DNA of 11,471 bases from an uncultured Clostridium sp. GTDB lineage: Bacteria > Bacillota > Clostridia > Lachnospirales > Lachnospiraceae. The translations under genes and the position numbers were made by a program. Of this stretch, positions 1 to 6,730 are shown piece by piece; positions within the stretch are counted from its first letter, which is position 1, and the number at the start of each line of letters is the position of its first letter. The stretch is taken from the NCBI GenBank assembly GCA_900551135.1, contig URUX01000070.1, positions 1-11,471 on the forward strand, read 5' to 3'. Below the pieces are notes generated by a model that saw only the letters and a program-made list of their open reading frames with translations, searched no databases and was not told where the DNA came from.

Positions 1-596
1 CGAAGTTCCTCTACGTAATAGGGATTTGGCAGGAATCGGACGTCAAATACCAGATCTGCGTCTGCAGGTATTCCATATTTAAATCCAAAGGACAACACCG
101 TCACGAACAGATTCCGGTAATTTTGATTATTTATAAATATCTTTTCCAGTTCTTTCCGCAGTTCTTTTGTCAAAAGCTGGCTTGTATCAATAATATAATC
201 GGCTTTTTCTTTTAAAAATCCAAGCCTTTCCCGTTCCTTTCCAATTCCTTCATCAATCCGGCCGCAGCCAGCTAATGGATGTTTTCTGCGGGTTTCCTTG
301 TAGCGCTTAATTAATATATTATCGCTGGCATCTAAAAACAGAATCTCGTAAGGAATGCTGCTTTTGCTCCACTTATCCAGCGTTGCATTGAGTCCGGGCA
401 GTTCATCGCCGCTCCGGATGTCAATCCCAAGAGCCACATTCCGGATATCCCCGGGGCTTTCCATAATGAGTTCCGCAAAACGGTCTACCAATGAAATCGG
501 CAGGTTATCTACGCAGTAAAATCCCAAATCCTCTAATATTTTCAGAGCAATGGTTTTGCCTGCCCCTGACATGCCTGTCACGATTACCAGTTTCAT
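1..596 (-). CDS. rapZ: RapZ/YvcJ-family P-loop nucleotide-binding protein (3' end outside the window)
   Basis: RapZ (YvcJ in Bacillus) is a cytosolic P-loop nucleotide-binding protein. In E. coli it is an RNA-binding adaptor that targets the sRNA GlmZ; in Gram-positives the role is less clear but linked to nucleotide binding. Translating the minus strand from 596 gives 198 residues before the edge, with the start and reading frame intact. Residues 8-15 are a Walker A motif, GMSGAGKT. A hydrophobic strand ending FLDASD (87-92) and the family block RYKETRRKHPL (99-108) follow, then FDVRFLPNPYYVEEL near 184-198, which opens the conserved C-terminal domain. The usual length is about 290 residues, so roughly 90 are missing off the left edge. 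The start is fixed by a GGAGGAG ribosome site six to eight bases upstream. It lies 46 bp after murB and is probably in the same transcript as hprK and murB. In related clostridia whiA usually follows, but that is expectation and is not seen here. Confidence 0.95.
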   Translation of the reverse strand, partial: MKLVIVTGMSGAGKTIALKILEDLGFYCVDNLPISLVDRFAELIMESPGDIRNVALGIDIRSGDELPGLNATLDKWSKSSIPYEILFLDASDNILIKRYKETRRKHPLAGCGRIDEGIGKERERLGFLKEKADYIIDTSQLLTKELRKELEKIFINNQNYRNLFVTVLSFGFKYGIPADADLVFDVRFLPNPYYVEEL

Positions 597-642
597 ATGC
601 TGTCTCCTCCAACTGTATGTTATTAACAAATCGTCACGTTTA

Positions 643-1557
643 TTACGAAAAATCTCCGAGGCGTTTTACTTCCATTTCCAGATCGACTCCAAACTTCTCC
701 TTGACCCGCGCCTGCACCTGACGGCACAATTCATACACATCAGAAGCTGCGGCATTCTTTCGGTTGATTACAAAACCACTGTGTTTTTCTGAAACCTGGG
801 CTCCCCCAACCGTAAATCCTTTTAACCCTGCATCTTCAATCAGTTTTCCGGCAAAATAACCTTCCGGCCGTTTAAACGTACTGCCGCCGCTGGGATATTC
901 CAAAGGCTGTTTTTCCCTTCGTCTGGCCGCCAGTTCGTCCATCCTGGCCTGAATCTCTGCCTGATCTCCTGTTTCCAGAAGAATCTCTGCTGAGAGAACC
1001 ACATACTCCTCTCTCTGGATACAGCTGCTCCGATATCCCAGTTCCAGTTCCTCTGCCGGAATTTCTTTTACCTGTCCATCTTTTGTCAGAACTGAAACGG
1101 ACTTTAACACCTGTTTCATCTCCCCGCCATATGCACCGGCATTCATCACAACTGCGCCTCCCAGTGTTCCGGGAATTCCTGCAGCAAATTCCAGTCCGGT
1201 TAAGGATTCTTCCAGGGCAGCCTTTGCAATTCTGGATAACAGAGCACCGGAACCTGCTGTAATCATCCGGTCCTGTACCTGAATGTGGGAAAATCCTTTT
1301 GTCATGGAAATCATAACTCCATCGTATCCTTTATCGCTGACTAAAAGATTGCTTCCATTGCCCAGAATATAATAGGGAATGTGTTCCCTGCGGCAGAGAT
1401 CTGCTACAGCAGCAAGTTTCTCTTTGCAGGGAGGAGTAACAAAGTATGCCGCAGGTCCTCCTGTCCGAAATGTCGTATGCTTTTTCATAGGTTCCCCAAT
1501 CCGGATCTCATCCGGGCCGCCGGCCGCTTCTGTTAGGTTTGCCAAAAAATCCGTCAT
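643..1557 (-). CDS. murB: UDP-N-acetylenolpyruvoylglucosamine reductase (MurB, type II)
   Basis: MurB uses FAD and NADPH to reduce UDP-GlcNAc-enolpyruvate to UDP-MurNAc, the second committed step of peptidoglycan precursor synthesis in the cytosol. The 304-residue length matches the Bacillus/Staphylococcus type II form rather than the longer E. coli type. The FAD-binding segment GNGSNLLV is at 66-73 and GIPGTLGG with MNAGAYGG at 127-145. The substrate-site YRSS is at 175-178, with Tyr175 and Arg176 matching the family pair. GGSTFKRP at 224-231 carries the probable proton-donating Ser226. The closing LEMEVKRLG supplies the conserved glutamate (probably Glu296). The start codon is only 2 bp past the hprK stop, and its weak AGGGG ribosome site lies inside the last hprK codons, so translation is probably coupled. 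No frameshift or missing catalytic residue is seen. Confidence 0.97.
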   Translation of the reverse strand: MTDFLANLTEAAGGPDEIRIGEPMKKHTTFRTGGPAAYFVTPPCKEKLAAVADLCRREHIPYYILGNGSNLLVSDKGYDGVMISMTKGFSHIQVQDRMITAGSGALLSRIAKAALEESLTGLEFAAGIPGTLGGAVVMNAGAYGGEMKQVLKSVSVLTKDGQVKEIPAEELELGYRSSCIQREEYVVLSAEILLETGDQAEIQARMDELAARRREKQPLEYPSGGSTFKRPEGYFAGKLIEDAGLKGFTVGGAQVSEKHSGFVINRKNAAASDVYELCRQVQARVKEKFGVDLEMEVKRLGDFS

Positions 1558-1559
1558 GC

Positions 1560-2489
1560 TTAAATCCCCTGTCTGCTTAAGTTAGCCTGCACACGATTGT
1601 ACAGTTCCTTTGCCGCATTGTATCCCATCTTTTTCTGTCTGTGGTTAACTGCGGCAGACTCTACGATAATTGCCAGATTTCGTCCTGGACGAATGGGAAT
1701 CGAATGGCAGACTACCCGGTTTCCCAAAAACTCGGTATACTGATCTTCCAGACCTAACCGGTCATACTCTTTATCCTTATTCCAGTCCTCCAGTTTAATT
1801 ACCATATCAATAGACTGGGTATCTTTTACACTCTCCACACCAAACAGCGTTTTCACATCAATAATTCCAATTCCCCGCAGTTCGATAAAATGCCTGGTAA
1901 TATCCGGAGCGCTTCCGATCAAAGTATCGTCGCTGACTTTTCGAAGTTCTACCACATCATCCGTTACCAGACGGTGTCCTCTCTTAATCAGTTCCAGAGC
2001 TGCCTCGCTTTTTCCAATACCGCTTTCGCCCATAATCAGGACACCCTCACCGAATACATCCACCAGAACGCCATGAATGCTGATACAGGGCGCCAGTTTT
2101 ACGTTGAGCCAGCGGATAACCTCTGCCATTAAATCCGAGGTGGATTTGGCAGACACCAGGCAAGGCACTCCGTAATGATTTGCCATTTCCAGCATATCTT
2201 CATCCGGTCCCATGTTGCGGCTGTAAATCAGACAGGGAATCTGACATGCCAGTAACCGGTCGTATATTTCTCTCTTGCGTTCCGTCGTCAGAGTATTCAA
2301 ATAAGCCTGTTCGACAAAACCAATGATCTGAACCCGCTCATTATCAAAATGTTCAAAAAAACCTGTAAGCTGAAGAGCCGGACGGTTTACATCCGGATGA
2401 GATACCACGATTTTATCTGTGTCAATCTCAGGAGTCATGTTTTGTAAATTCAGCTTATTAATAATTTCCGTAATTGTTACACCATACAT
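1560..2489 (-). CDS. hprK: HPr kinase/phosphorylase
   Basis: HprK phosphorylates and dephosphorylates Ser46 of the phosphotransferase protein HPr. In Gram-positives this controls CcpA-dependent catabolite repression and sugar uptake. The 309-residue length is typical. Residues 1-130 form the variable N-terminal domain. The catalytic domain contains SIHG with His139, the Walker A motif GESGIGKS at 154-161, the Asp pair TDDVVELR at 177-178, and the family signature IELRGIGIIDVKTLFG at 202-217, which carries the metal-binding Glu203. PIRPGRN is at 265-271. The ATG follows a strong AAGGAG site. The gene heads a tight hprK-murB-rapZ run and has a promoter of its own at the end of uvrC. The HPr gene (ptsH) itself is not in the window. 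Confidence 0.97.
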   Translation of the reverse strand: MYGVTITEIINKLNLQNMTPEIDTDKIVVSHPDVNRPALQLTGFFEHFDNERVQIIGFVEQAYLNTLTTERKREIYDRLLACQIPCLIYSRNMGPDEDMLEMANHYGVPCLVSAKSTSDLMAEVIRWLNVKLAPCISIHGVLVDVFGEGVLIMGESGIGKSEAALELIKRGHRLVTDDVVELRKVSDDTLIGSAPDITRHFIELRGIGIIDVKTLFGVESVKDTQSIDMVIKLEDWNKDKEYDRLGLEDQYTEFLGNRVVCHSIPIRPGRNLAIIVESAAVNHRQKKMGYNAAKELYNRVQANLSRQGI

Positions 2490-2513
2490 GATCTATTCTC
2501 CTTACCTAAATTT

Positions 2514-2540
2514 GTATGTTTATACATGCTATAAGTATAC
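2514..2540. repeat. Imperfect 27-bp palindrome between the hprK promoter and its start codon
   Basis: Two 11-bp arms (2514-2524 and 2530-2540) around a 5-bp centre match as an inverted repeat at 9 of 11 positions. The palindrome overlaps the predicted -10 box and the start of the hprK transcript. It could be an operator for a dimeric regulator, or a stem-loop at the mRNA 5' end. It does not resemble the CcpA cre consensus. The sequence is AT-rich, so chance is possible. No regulator is identified. Confidence 0.4.
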
Positions 2541-2563
2541 AGGCATTCTATGTGGTTTGACAA
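2534..2563 (-). promoter_or_regulatory. Sigma-A-type promoter for hprK-murB-rapZ
   Basis: On the minus strand, -35 TTGTCA (2563-2558) and -10 TATACT (2539-2534) are separated by 18 bp. The -35 box and part of the spacer lie within the final codons and stop of uvrC. Transcription should begin near 2527, about 38 nt before the hprK start. This gives the carbon-control genes a supply independent of uvrC. The match is good, but the promoter is unproven. Confidence 0.65.
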
Positions 2564-4428
2564 GCGGGTTTTCGGAAAAATTCATAAACCGATTCTGCCG
2601 CCTGCCGGTTCATCCCCGGCACATCCAGCAGTTCCTCCACAGATGCCTGCTGAATCTTTTCGATTTCTTTAAAATGTTTCATCAGCGCCTTTCTTCTGGA
2701 CGGGCCGATTCCGCTGATATCGTCCAAAATAGATTTCACCTGATGTTTGCTCCGCAGGCTTCTGTGATACTCAATGGCAAACCGGTGAGCCTCATCCTGA
2801 ATTCTGGTAATCAGGCGGAATCCTTCCGAATGTCTGTCAATGGGAATTTCTTCATTGTTATAATACAGTCCTCTGGTTCTGTGGCTGTCATCTTTTACCA
2901 TACCGCATACCGGAATGGAAAGTCCCAGTTCTGACAAAACTTTCCGTGCAATGTTGACCTGTCCCTTTCCGCCGTCCATCATAATCAAATCCGGAAAACG
3001 GGTAAAGCTTCCAAAGGACAGATCCATCCCCTTTTCTTTCAGTTCTTTTGCCTCGGTAATCCCATGGGAAAACCGTCTGGTCAGCACCTCTTCCATGGAA
3101 GCATAGTCATTTGGCCCCTGTACGGTACGAATCCGGAATTTACGGTAGTCGCTGCGCTTTGGTCTGCCGTCTTCGTATACAATCATGGAACCTACCGACT
3201 CCACACCGCTGATATTGGAAATGTCAAACGCTTCAATCCTGCTGACTTTTGGAAGATTCATCCAGGAACCTACCTGATTCATCGCTCCAATGGTACGCAG
3301 TTCCTCTCGCTTAATCTTCTCCGAATCCTGAACCAGCACCATAGACGCATTTTTTGCTGCCAGTTCCACCAGCCGTTCCTTATCTCCCTTTTGAGGCACA
3401 AGAATGTGAACCTTCTGCCCCCTCTTTTCGCTTAGCCACTGAGTCAGGATCTCCTCTTCTTCTAACGGCGTCTGTACCCACAATTCTCTGGGTACAAATG
3501 GTGTTCCCGCATAAAACTGTTTTACAAAGCTGGTCAGAATCCCGCTTTTTTTCTCCTCCATAGCTACAGACAGACGGAAATGGTCTCTTCCTATCAGCCT
3601 GCCCTCACGCACAAAAAACACCTGAACCACTGCATCTTCTCCGGCCTTTGCCATGGCAATGATATCCCGATCCTCCATGTTGTGACTGGTAATCTTCTGT
3701 TTCTGGGCCACATGCCTGACACTGGTTAACAAATCCCGGTATTCAATGGCTTTTTCAAAGTCCATGTTGTCAGAAGCTGCCATCATTTTTTCTTCCAGGG
3801 ATTTTAATACAGGCTCAAAATTGCCGCTTAAAAATTCCAGGGCCTGGTTAAAATTAGCCCGGTACTCTTCTTTGCTGATATAGCCCTGACAGGGTGCCTG
3901 ACACTGTTTGATATGATAGTTCAGACATGGCCGTTCTTTCCCCTCATCCCTTGGCAAAACCCTCTGACAGGTCCGGATCTGATAAAGCCTGCACACCAGA
4001 TCCAGGGTATCCTTTACTGCTCCTGAACTGGTATAAGGCCCAAAATACCGGCTCTTGTCCCGTTTCATGGTTCTGGCAAACTGAAGTCTCGGATAATCTT
4101 CATATACCGTTGCCCGGATATACGGATAGCTTTTGTCATCCTTCAGCATGGTATTGTACCTTGGACGGTATTCTTTAATCAAATTACACTCTAACACCAG
4201 GGCTTCCATCTCTGAGTCTGTAATAATATACTCAAATCTGGCAATTCTGGAAACCATCTGTTCGATTTTAGCAGTCTTATTCCGGCTGCTCTGAAAGTAC
4301 TGACGTACCCGGTTTTTTAAGCTTACCGCTTTTCCCACATAGATAATCTCATCCTTTGCATCATGCATCAGATAGACTCCTGGCTGGGCCGGAAGCTTTT
4401 TCAGTTCTTCTTCAATATCAAAAACCAT
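2548..4428 (-). CDS. uvrC: UvrABC excinuclease subunit C
   Basis: UvrC makes both incisions flanking a DNA lesion after UvrA and UvrB load, in bacterial nucleotide excision repair. The open frame extends to 4491, but I choose the ATG at 4428 (626 residues). It follows a perfect AGGAGG site and starts MVFDIEEELKKLP as expected for the family; the extra 21 upstream residues would overlap the preceding gene. The N-terminal GIY-YIG nuclease spans about 13-92, with GVYLM, IIYVGK and the EALVLECNLIKEYRPRYN block. Conserved cysteines (154, 168, 176, 180) lie in the next segment. A UVR motif for UvrB contact is at about 210-235. The C-terminal RNase H-like nuclease carries Asp402 (FDISNISG), Asp485 (DGGKGQ) and His548 (DEAHRFA). 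Tandem helix-hairpin-helix motifs fill 570-620. The gene appears complete and functional. Confidence 0.97.
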   Translation of the reverse strand: MVFDIEEELKKLPAQPGVYLMHDAKDEIIYVGKAVSLKNRVRQYFQSSRNKTAKIEQMVSRIARFEYIITDSEMEALVLECNLIKEYRPRYNTMLKDDKSYPYIRATVYEDYPRLQFARTMKRDKSRYFGPYTSSGAVKDTLDLVCRLYQIRTCQRVLPRDEGKERPCLNYHIKQCQAPCQGYISKEEYRANFNQALEFLSGNFEPVLKSLEEKMMAASDNMDFEKAIEYRDLLTSVRHVAQKQKITSHNMEDRDIIAMAKAGEDAVVQVFFVREGRLIGRDHFRLSVAMEEKKSGILTSFVKQFYAGTPFVPRELWVQTPLEEEEILTQWLSEKRGQKVHILVPQKGDKERLVELAAKNASMVLVQDSEKIKREELRTIGAMNQVGSWMNLPKVSRIEAFDISNISGVESVGSMIVYEDGRPKRSDYRKFRIRTVQGPNDYASMEEVLTRRFSHGITEAKELKEKGMDLSFGSFTRFPDLIMMDGGKGQVNIARKVLSELGLSIPVCGMVKDDSHRTRGLYYNNEEIPIDRHSEGFRLITRIQDEAHRFAIEYHRSLRSKHQVKSILDDISGIGPSRRKALMKHFKEIEKIQQASVEELLDVPGMNRQAAESVYEFFRKPACQTT

Positions 4429-4450
4429 TTGTTTCCTCCTATACCTGCCC

Positions 4451-4502
4451 AAAAAAGTACAGCCGGCTTTCCTATCGCAGCCGGCTTCCATCGTACTTTT
4501 TT
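4451..4502 (-). terminator. Hairpin with U-tract overlapping the end of the DUF1653 gene, upstream of uvrC
   Basis: Read on the minus strand, AAAAAAGTAC (4502-4493) pairs perfectly with GTACTTTTTT (4460-4451). Inside it two copies of the self-complementary AGCCGGCT (4486-4479 and 4468-4461) pair across a 10-nt loop, with a 6-nt bulge (4492-4487) on one side. The 3' arm ends in six T residues, the form of an intrinsic terminator. The 5' arm codes for the last residues of the DUF1653 protein, and its TAG stop lies in the loop. The hairpin could partly terminate transcription before uvrC, or act as a translation-sensitive attenuator. Confidence 0.7.
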
Positions 4503-5032
4503 CTTGTTTCCAGACTTTTGGTCAGCTGGGCCAGCTGAATATCCGGATCGCCAGCTGAAGGAATCATATCCAGCACCAGATAGATGCTGTCCAGTTCCTT
4601 CTGGCTCACTTTTCCCCTCATCTTCTTTAAAATCTCTATCTGACTTCCCAGTTCCTCTGCCTCTAAGAATTCCAAAAGCAGCGGATTCGGACGCTCTTCC
4701 GGCTGAGACGGCCCGACCGCTTCGCCCCTCTCTGACGGTGCAAAACGGTCCGGTTTTACTTTCTCAAACCGCAGCTGCTGAACTGCGTCCGGATATTTTT
4801 CCCTGTCCACCGGACTGTTAAACATGGAAAGGGGCCTTGCATATACTCCGAAATCGCCGTACAGCGCCTGATAGATTACCAGACATTCCCCTGTCTCCGT
4901 GTGGGATGCAAGTGTAACAATTTGATACAGGTTATTCTTAAAATGGCGGTATAATTCCCCTGGTTTGGGAATTCGTTCCAGATTGTCCATTTTATCATCC
5001 ATCCTTTCTGCCTGTCCTGTGATGTCTCTCAT
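4472..5032 (-). CDS. DUF1653-domain protein of unknown function
   Basis: Residues 24-92 match the DUF1653 family, a short domain with the core YRHFKNNLYQIV, HTETGECLVIYQALYGDFGVYARPLSMF, then the VDREKYP and RFEKV segments. Its biochemical role is unknown to me. Family members are often only about 70-100 residues long. Here about 90 more residues follow: a proline-rich linker (roughly 97-115), then acidic or amphipathic helices from LLLEFLEAEE to the end. I do not recognise this tail. No signal peptide or membrane segment is visible, so the protein is probably cytosolic. The start is uncertain: ATG at 5032 lies 6 bp after the upstream stop with only a weak GAGAAG site, while in-frame ATGs at 5002 and 4990 also exist. 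The one at 4990 has AAAGGA 11 bases upstream and begins just before the conserved domain. It is probably co-transcribed with the lipoprotein gene. Confidence 0.8.
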   Translation of the reverse strand: MRDITGQAERMDDKMDNLERIPKPGELYRHFKNNLYQIVTLASHTETGECLVIYQALYGDFGVYARPLSMFNSPVDREKYPDAVQQLRFEKVKPDRFAPSERGEAVGPSQPEERPNPLLLEFLEAEELGSQIEILKKMRGKVSQKELDSIYLVLDMIPSAGDPDIQLAQLTKSLETRKKYDGSRLR

Positions 5033-5038
5033 GTCTTC

Positions 5039-6418
5039 TCAACCGGCCTGACTGCTGCTCTCCGGTTCCGGTATTTCTTCTGTTTCAGCAGCCGTCTCCG
5101 TTTCCGGGGGCAGAGCCGCTCTGGACTCTGCAATCGCCGTCTCTTCTGCAGCTGCTTCTTCCGGCGTTAAAAGTCCTCCATAGTGGTAACGGTTGGCCGC
5201 GCTCCATAAAATCCATTCATCATAGCCTGCGTCATATACTGCCTGAATCTGAGCCCTGATTTCCGCATCTCCATATGGAATGTAATGTTTCAGATAAGAA
5301 GCCGTAAAATCCTGAAGCCATGGACGCACCACTGCCTGATTTTCCCCTTCTGTCTCAAATTTTTTCAGTTCTTTTTGCGAACCTTCCAGCGCTCCCAGAA
5401 TTGTCTCATAGGGTCTGGTATCCGGATAATCCACTCCAAAATTCCCGTTTCCGTAATGAGACGGATAAATCATGGGACAAATATAATCCAGACTGGCGGC
5501 CATCTCTCCATAACTCTGCCCCACAATCTGGGCGTCTGTCGTACTGTTAATTATGGTTCCAAATACATCTGCTGATACAAACAGCCCCTCTTCCGCCAGC
5601 TGGTCATAGGCATACTGAATAAATTCCGTAATAATCTGGGTTTTATCCCTTCCCTGGGTATCGGCTTCCTCAAATACTACATCTCCCATGCCCCGTTCCG
5701 TACAAAACCGGACATAGTCAAACTGAATTTCATCAAAACCGGCTTCACCGGCTTTTTTTCCGATTTCTATCAGATAGTCCCACACTTCTTTTTTATAGGG
5801 ATTGACCCAGGCCTGGCCCTTATTGTCTTTATAAATACTGCCATCGGACAGCTTCAGACACCACTCCGGCTTTTTTTCTGCCAGATACGGATCGCGGAAT
5901 GCCGGTATTCTGGCAATCATGTAAATATTATGTTCTTTCAGCTTTTTTGCCAGCCCTTCCATATCTCCGATATAGGTTTTTACCGCTTCAATCTCATTGA
6001 CCACCGGACTGTCCATCTCAAAGGTCACATTGCCGAAATCATCTTTTACATCAATTACCACAGCATTTAATTCGGTCTGATCCATGTAACCGATAATTTC
6101 ATCCATTCGTCCGACGGAGCCTGCGCTGTTAGCGGTCAGATAGATCCCTTTTACTTTCACAGGAACTCTCACCGGGTCGTTACTGATGTGGATAATCTCC
6201 TCTTTTTCCCCGTCTTCTCCTGAAATCTCCCTGGCCAGAGCCGATTCATCCGTCAGACTTTCTTCCCGTTCTTCCAAAGCTTCTGTATCATTTCCTTCCA
6301 ATTCTGCCGGTCCGTCCTCTGTTTCAGCCACATCTTCAATCGGCTCATACCGTCTGCACCCTGCCAGGCTCAAAAGACAAAGCAAAAGGCACAGCAGGAG
6401 CACTGTTTTTCTTTTCAT
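5039..6418 (-). CDS. Lipoprotein with DUF4015 putative glycoside-hydrolase domain
   Basis: The protein is a predicted surface lipoprotein with a TIM-barrel-like domain of the DUF4015 family, annotated as a putative glycosyl hydrolase; its substrate is unknown. The frame can be read from a TTG at 6442, but the ATG at 6418 has an AGAGG site seven bases upstream and gives a proper signal peptide: MKRK, a leucine-rich core, then the lipobox LAGC with Cys21 as the lipidated residue (459 residues in total). A strongly acidic linker (about 24-76) leads to the domain at roughly 85-415. Recognisable segments are VKGIYLTANSAGS (88-101), AVVIDVKDDFGN, WVNPYKKEVWDY (204-215), FDEIQFDYVRF (228-238), VSADVFG (281-287) and ICPMIYPSHYG (313-323). 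The acidic residues in DYVRF and ADVFG strands are candidate catalytic or binding residues, by inference. The tail (421-459) is Glu/Pro/Ala rich and probably disordered. It begins the leftward gene run. Confidence 0.85.
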   Translation of the reverse strand: MKRKTVLLLCLLLCLLSLAGCRRYEPIEDVAETEDGPAELEGNDTEALEEREESLTDESALAREISGEDGEKEEIIHISNDPVRVPVKVKGIYLTANSAGSVGRMDEIIGYMDQTELNAVVIDVKDDFGNVTFEMDSPVVNEIEAVKTYIGDMEGLAKKLKEHNIYMIARIPAFRDPYLAEKKPEWCLKLSDGSIYKDNKGQAWVNPYKKEVWDYLIEIGKKAGEAGFDEIQFDYVRFCTERGMGDVVFEEADTQGRDKTQIITEFIQYAYDQLAEEGLFVSADVFGTIINSTTDAQIVGQSYGEMAASLDYICPMIYPSHYGNGNFGVDYPDTRPYETILGALEGSQKELKKFETEGENQAVVRPWLQDFTASYLKHYIPYGDAEIRAQIQAVYDAGYDEWILWSAANRYHYGGLLTPEEAAAEETAIAESRAALPPETETAAETEEIPEPESSSQAG

Positions 6419-6480
6419 AACACATCCTCTTTTTTCTCTCAATTTGGAAATTAACAGCCGTTCTCTCTATGTTAATCGTT

Positions 6481-6509
6481 ATTTTACCACATCTTATGGG
6501 ATTCGCCAA
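6481..6509 (-). promoter_or_regulatory. Sigma-A-type promoter for the DUF4015 lipoprotein gene and downstream genes
   Basis: On the minus strand, -35 TTGGCG (6509-6504) and -10 TAAAAT (6486-6481) have an ideal 17-bp spacer. The -10 is preceded by TGG, giving the extended TGn form. Transcription should start near 6474, about 56 nt upstream of the ATG at 6418. Confidence 0.65.
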
Positions 6510-6643
6510 GCTTTTTGACTGTCTCTGGTTATTCGTTTCCCCACACACAAGGTATTTTTGCCAGTTTTCCCCCGATTATCTCCCCAATATGAAAACTTGT
6601 AGAAATTTCGTAAAATTGCTATGGCTTCTTTTTCGGATTGTGG

Positions 6644-6649
6644 TATAAT
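6644..6649 (+). promoter_or_regulatory. Extended -10 promoter for the DUF1846 gene
   Basis: A consensus TATAAT is preceded by TGG, forming the extended TGnTATAAT motif. No good -35 box sits 17 bp upstream (ATGGCT there), so the extended -10 probably compensates. The start of transcription should be near 6656, leaving a leader of about 75 nt. Confidence 0.65.
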
Positions 6650-6656
6650 ATAGAAA

Positions 6657-6696
6657 TGTATGGCTTGTCATCAGCCTGAAGGCTGGTGACTATACA
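6657..6696 (+). promoter_or_regulatory. Stem-loop at the predicted 5' end of the DUF1846 mRNA
   Basis: A 10-bp stem (6667-6676 with 6681-6690, one U-G pair) closes a UGAA tetraloop. Below it, after an asymmetric internal loop, UGUAU (6657-6661) pairs with AUACA (6692-6696). GGCT at 6662-6665 could alternatively pair with AGCC at 6673-6676. No U-tract follows, so this is not a terminator. It may protect the 5' end of the message or be regulatory. I do not recognise a known riboswitch class. Confidence 0.5.
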
Positions 6697-6730
6697 CTTT
6701 CACATCAATAAATAGGAGATTTCTTGTCGT

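Larger units (their letters stand above)
6419..6730. other. Divergent intergenic region between the DUF4015 lipoprotein gene and the DUF1846 gene
   Basis: This 312-bp AT-rich stretch separates two genes that point away from each other. It holds the leftward promoter at 6481-6509, the rightward -10 box at 6644-6649, the leader stem-loop at 6657-6696 and the AGGAG site at 6714-6718 for the DUF1846 gene. I see no RNA gene or credible coding sequence in it. The central part, roughly 6510-6630, shows nothing I can assign. Confidence 0.7.

Noticed and set aside
2419..2934. Plus-strand 171-codon open frame across the hprK-uvrC junction
   Set aside because: It is antisense to two clear genes, has no ribosome site of note and overlaps the hprK promoter.
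4461..4486. Two AGCCGGCT copies 10 bp apart as a possible mobile-element or repeat signature
   Set aside because: They form the inner stem of the hairpin at 4451-4502, and no transposase or target-site duplication is nearby.
5285..5575. Plus-strand 96-codon open frame
   Set aside because: It lies wholly within the well-supported DUF4015 gene on the other strand, and its translation resembles no family I know.
6186..6518. Plus-strand 110-codon open frame with a serine-rich product
   Set aside because: It is the antisense of the acidic lipoprotein linker, and serine richness is the expected antisense of Glu-rich codons. It also runs through the leftward promoter.
6657..6730. Riboswitch in the DUF1846 leader
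   Set aside because: The leader is only about 75 nt, with no terminator or recognised aptamer motif; only a stem-loop can be supported.
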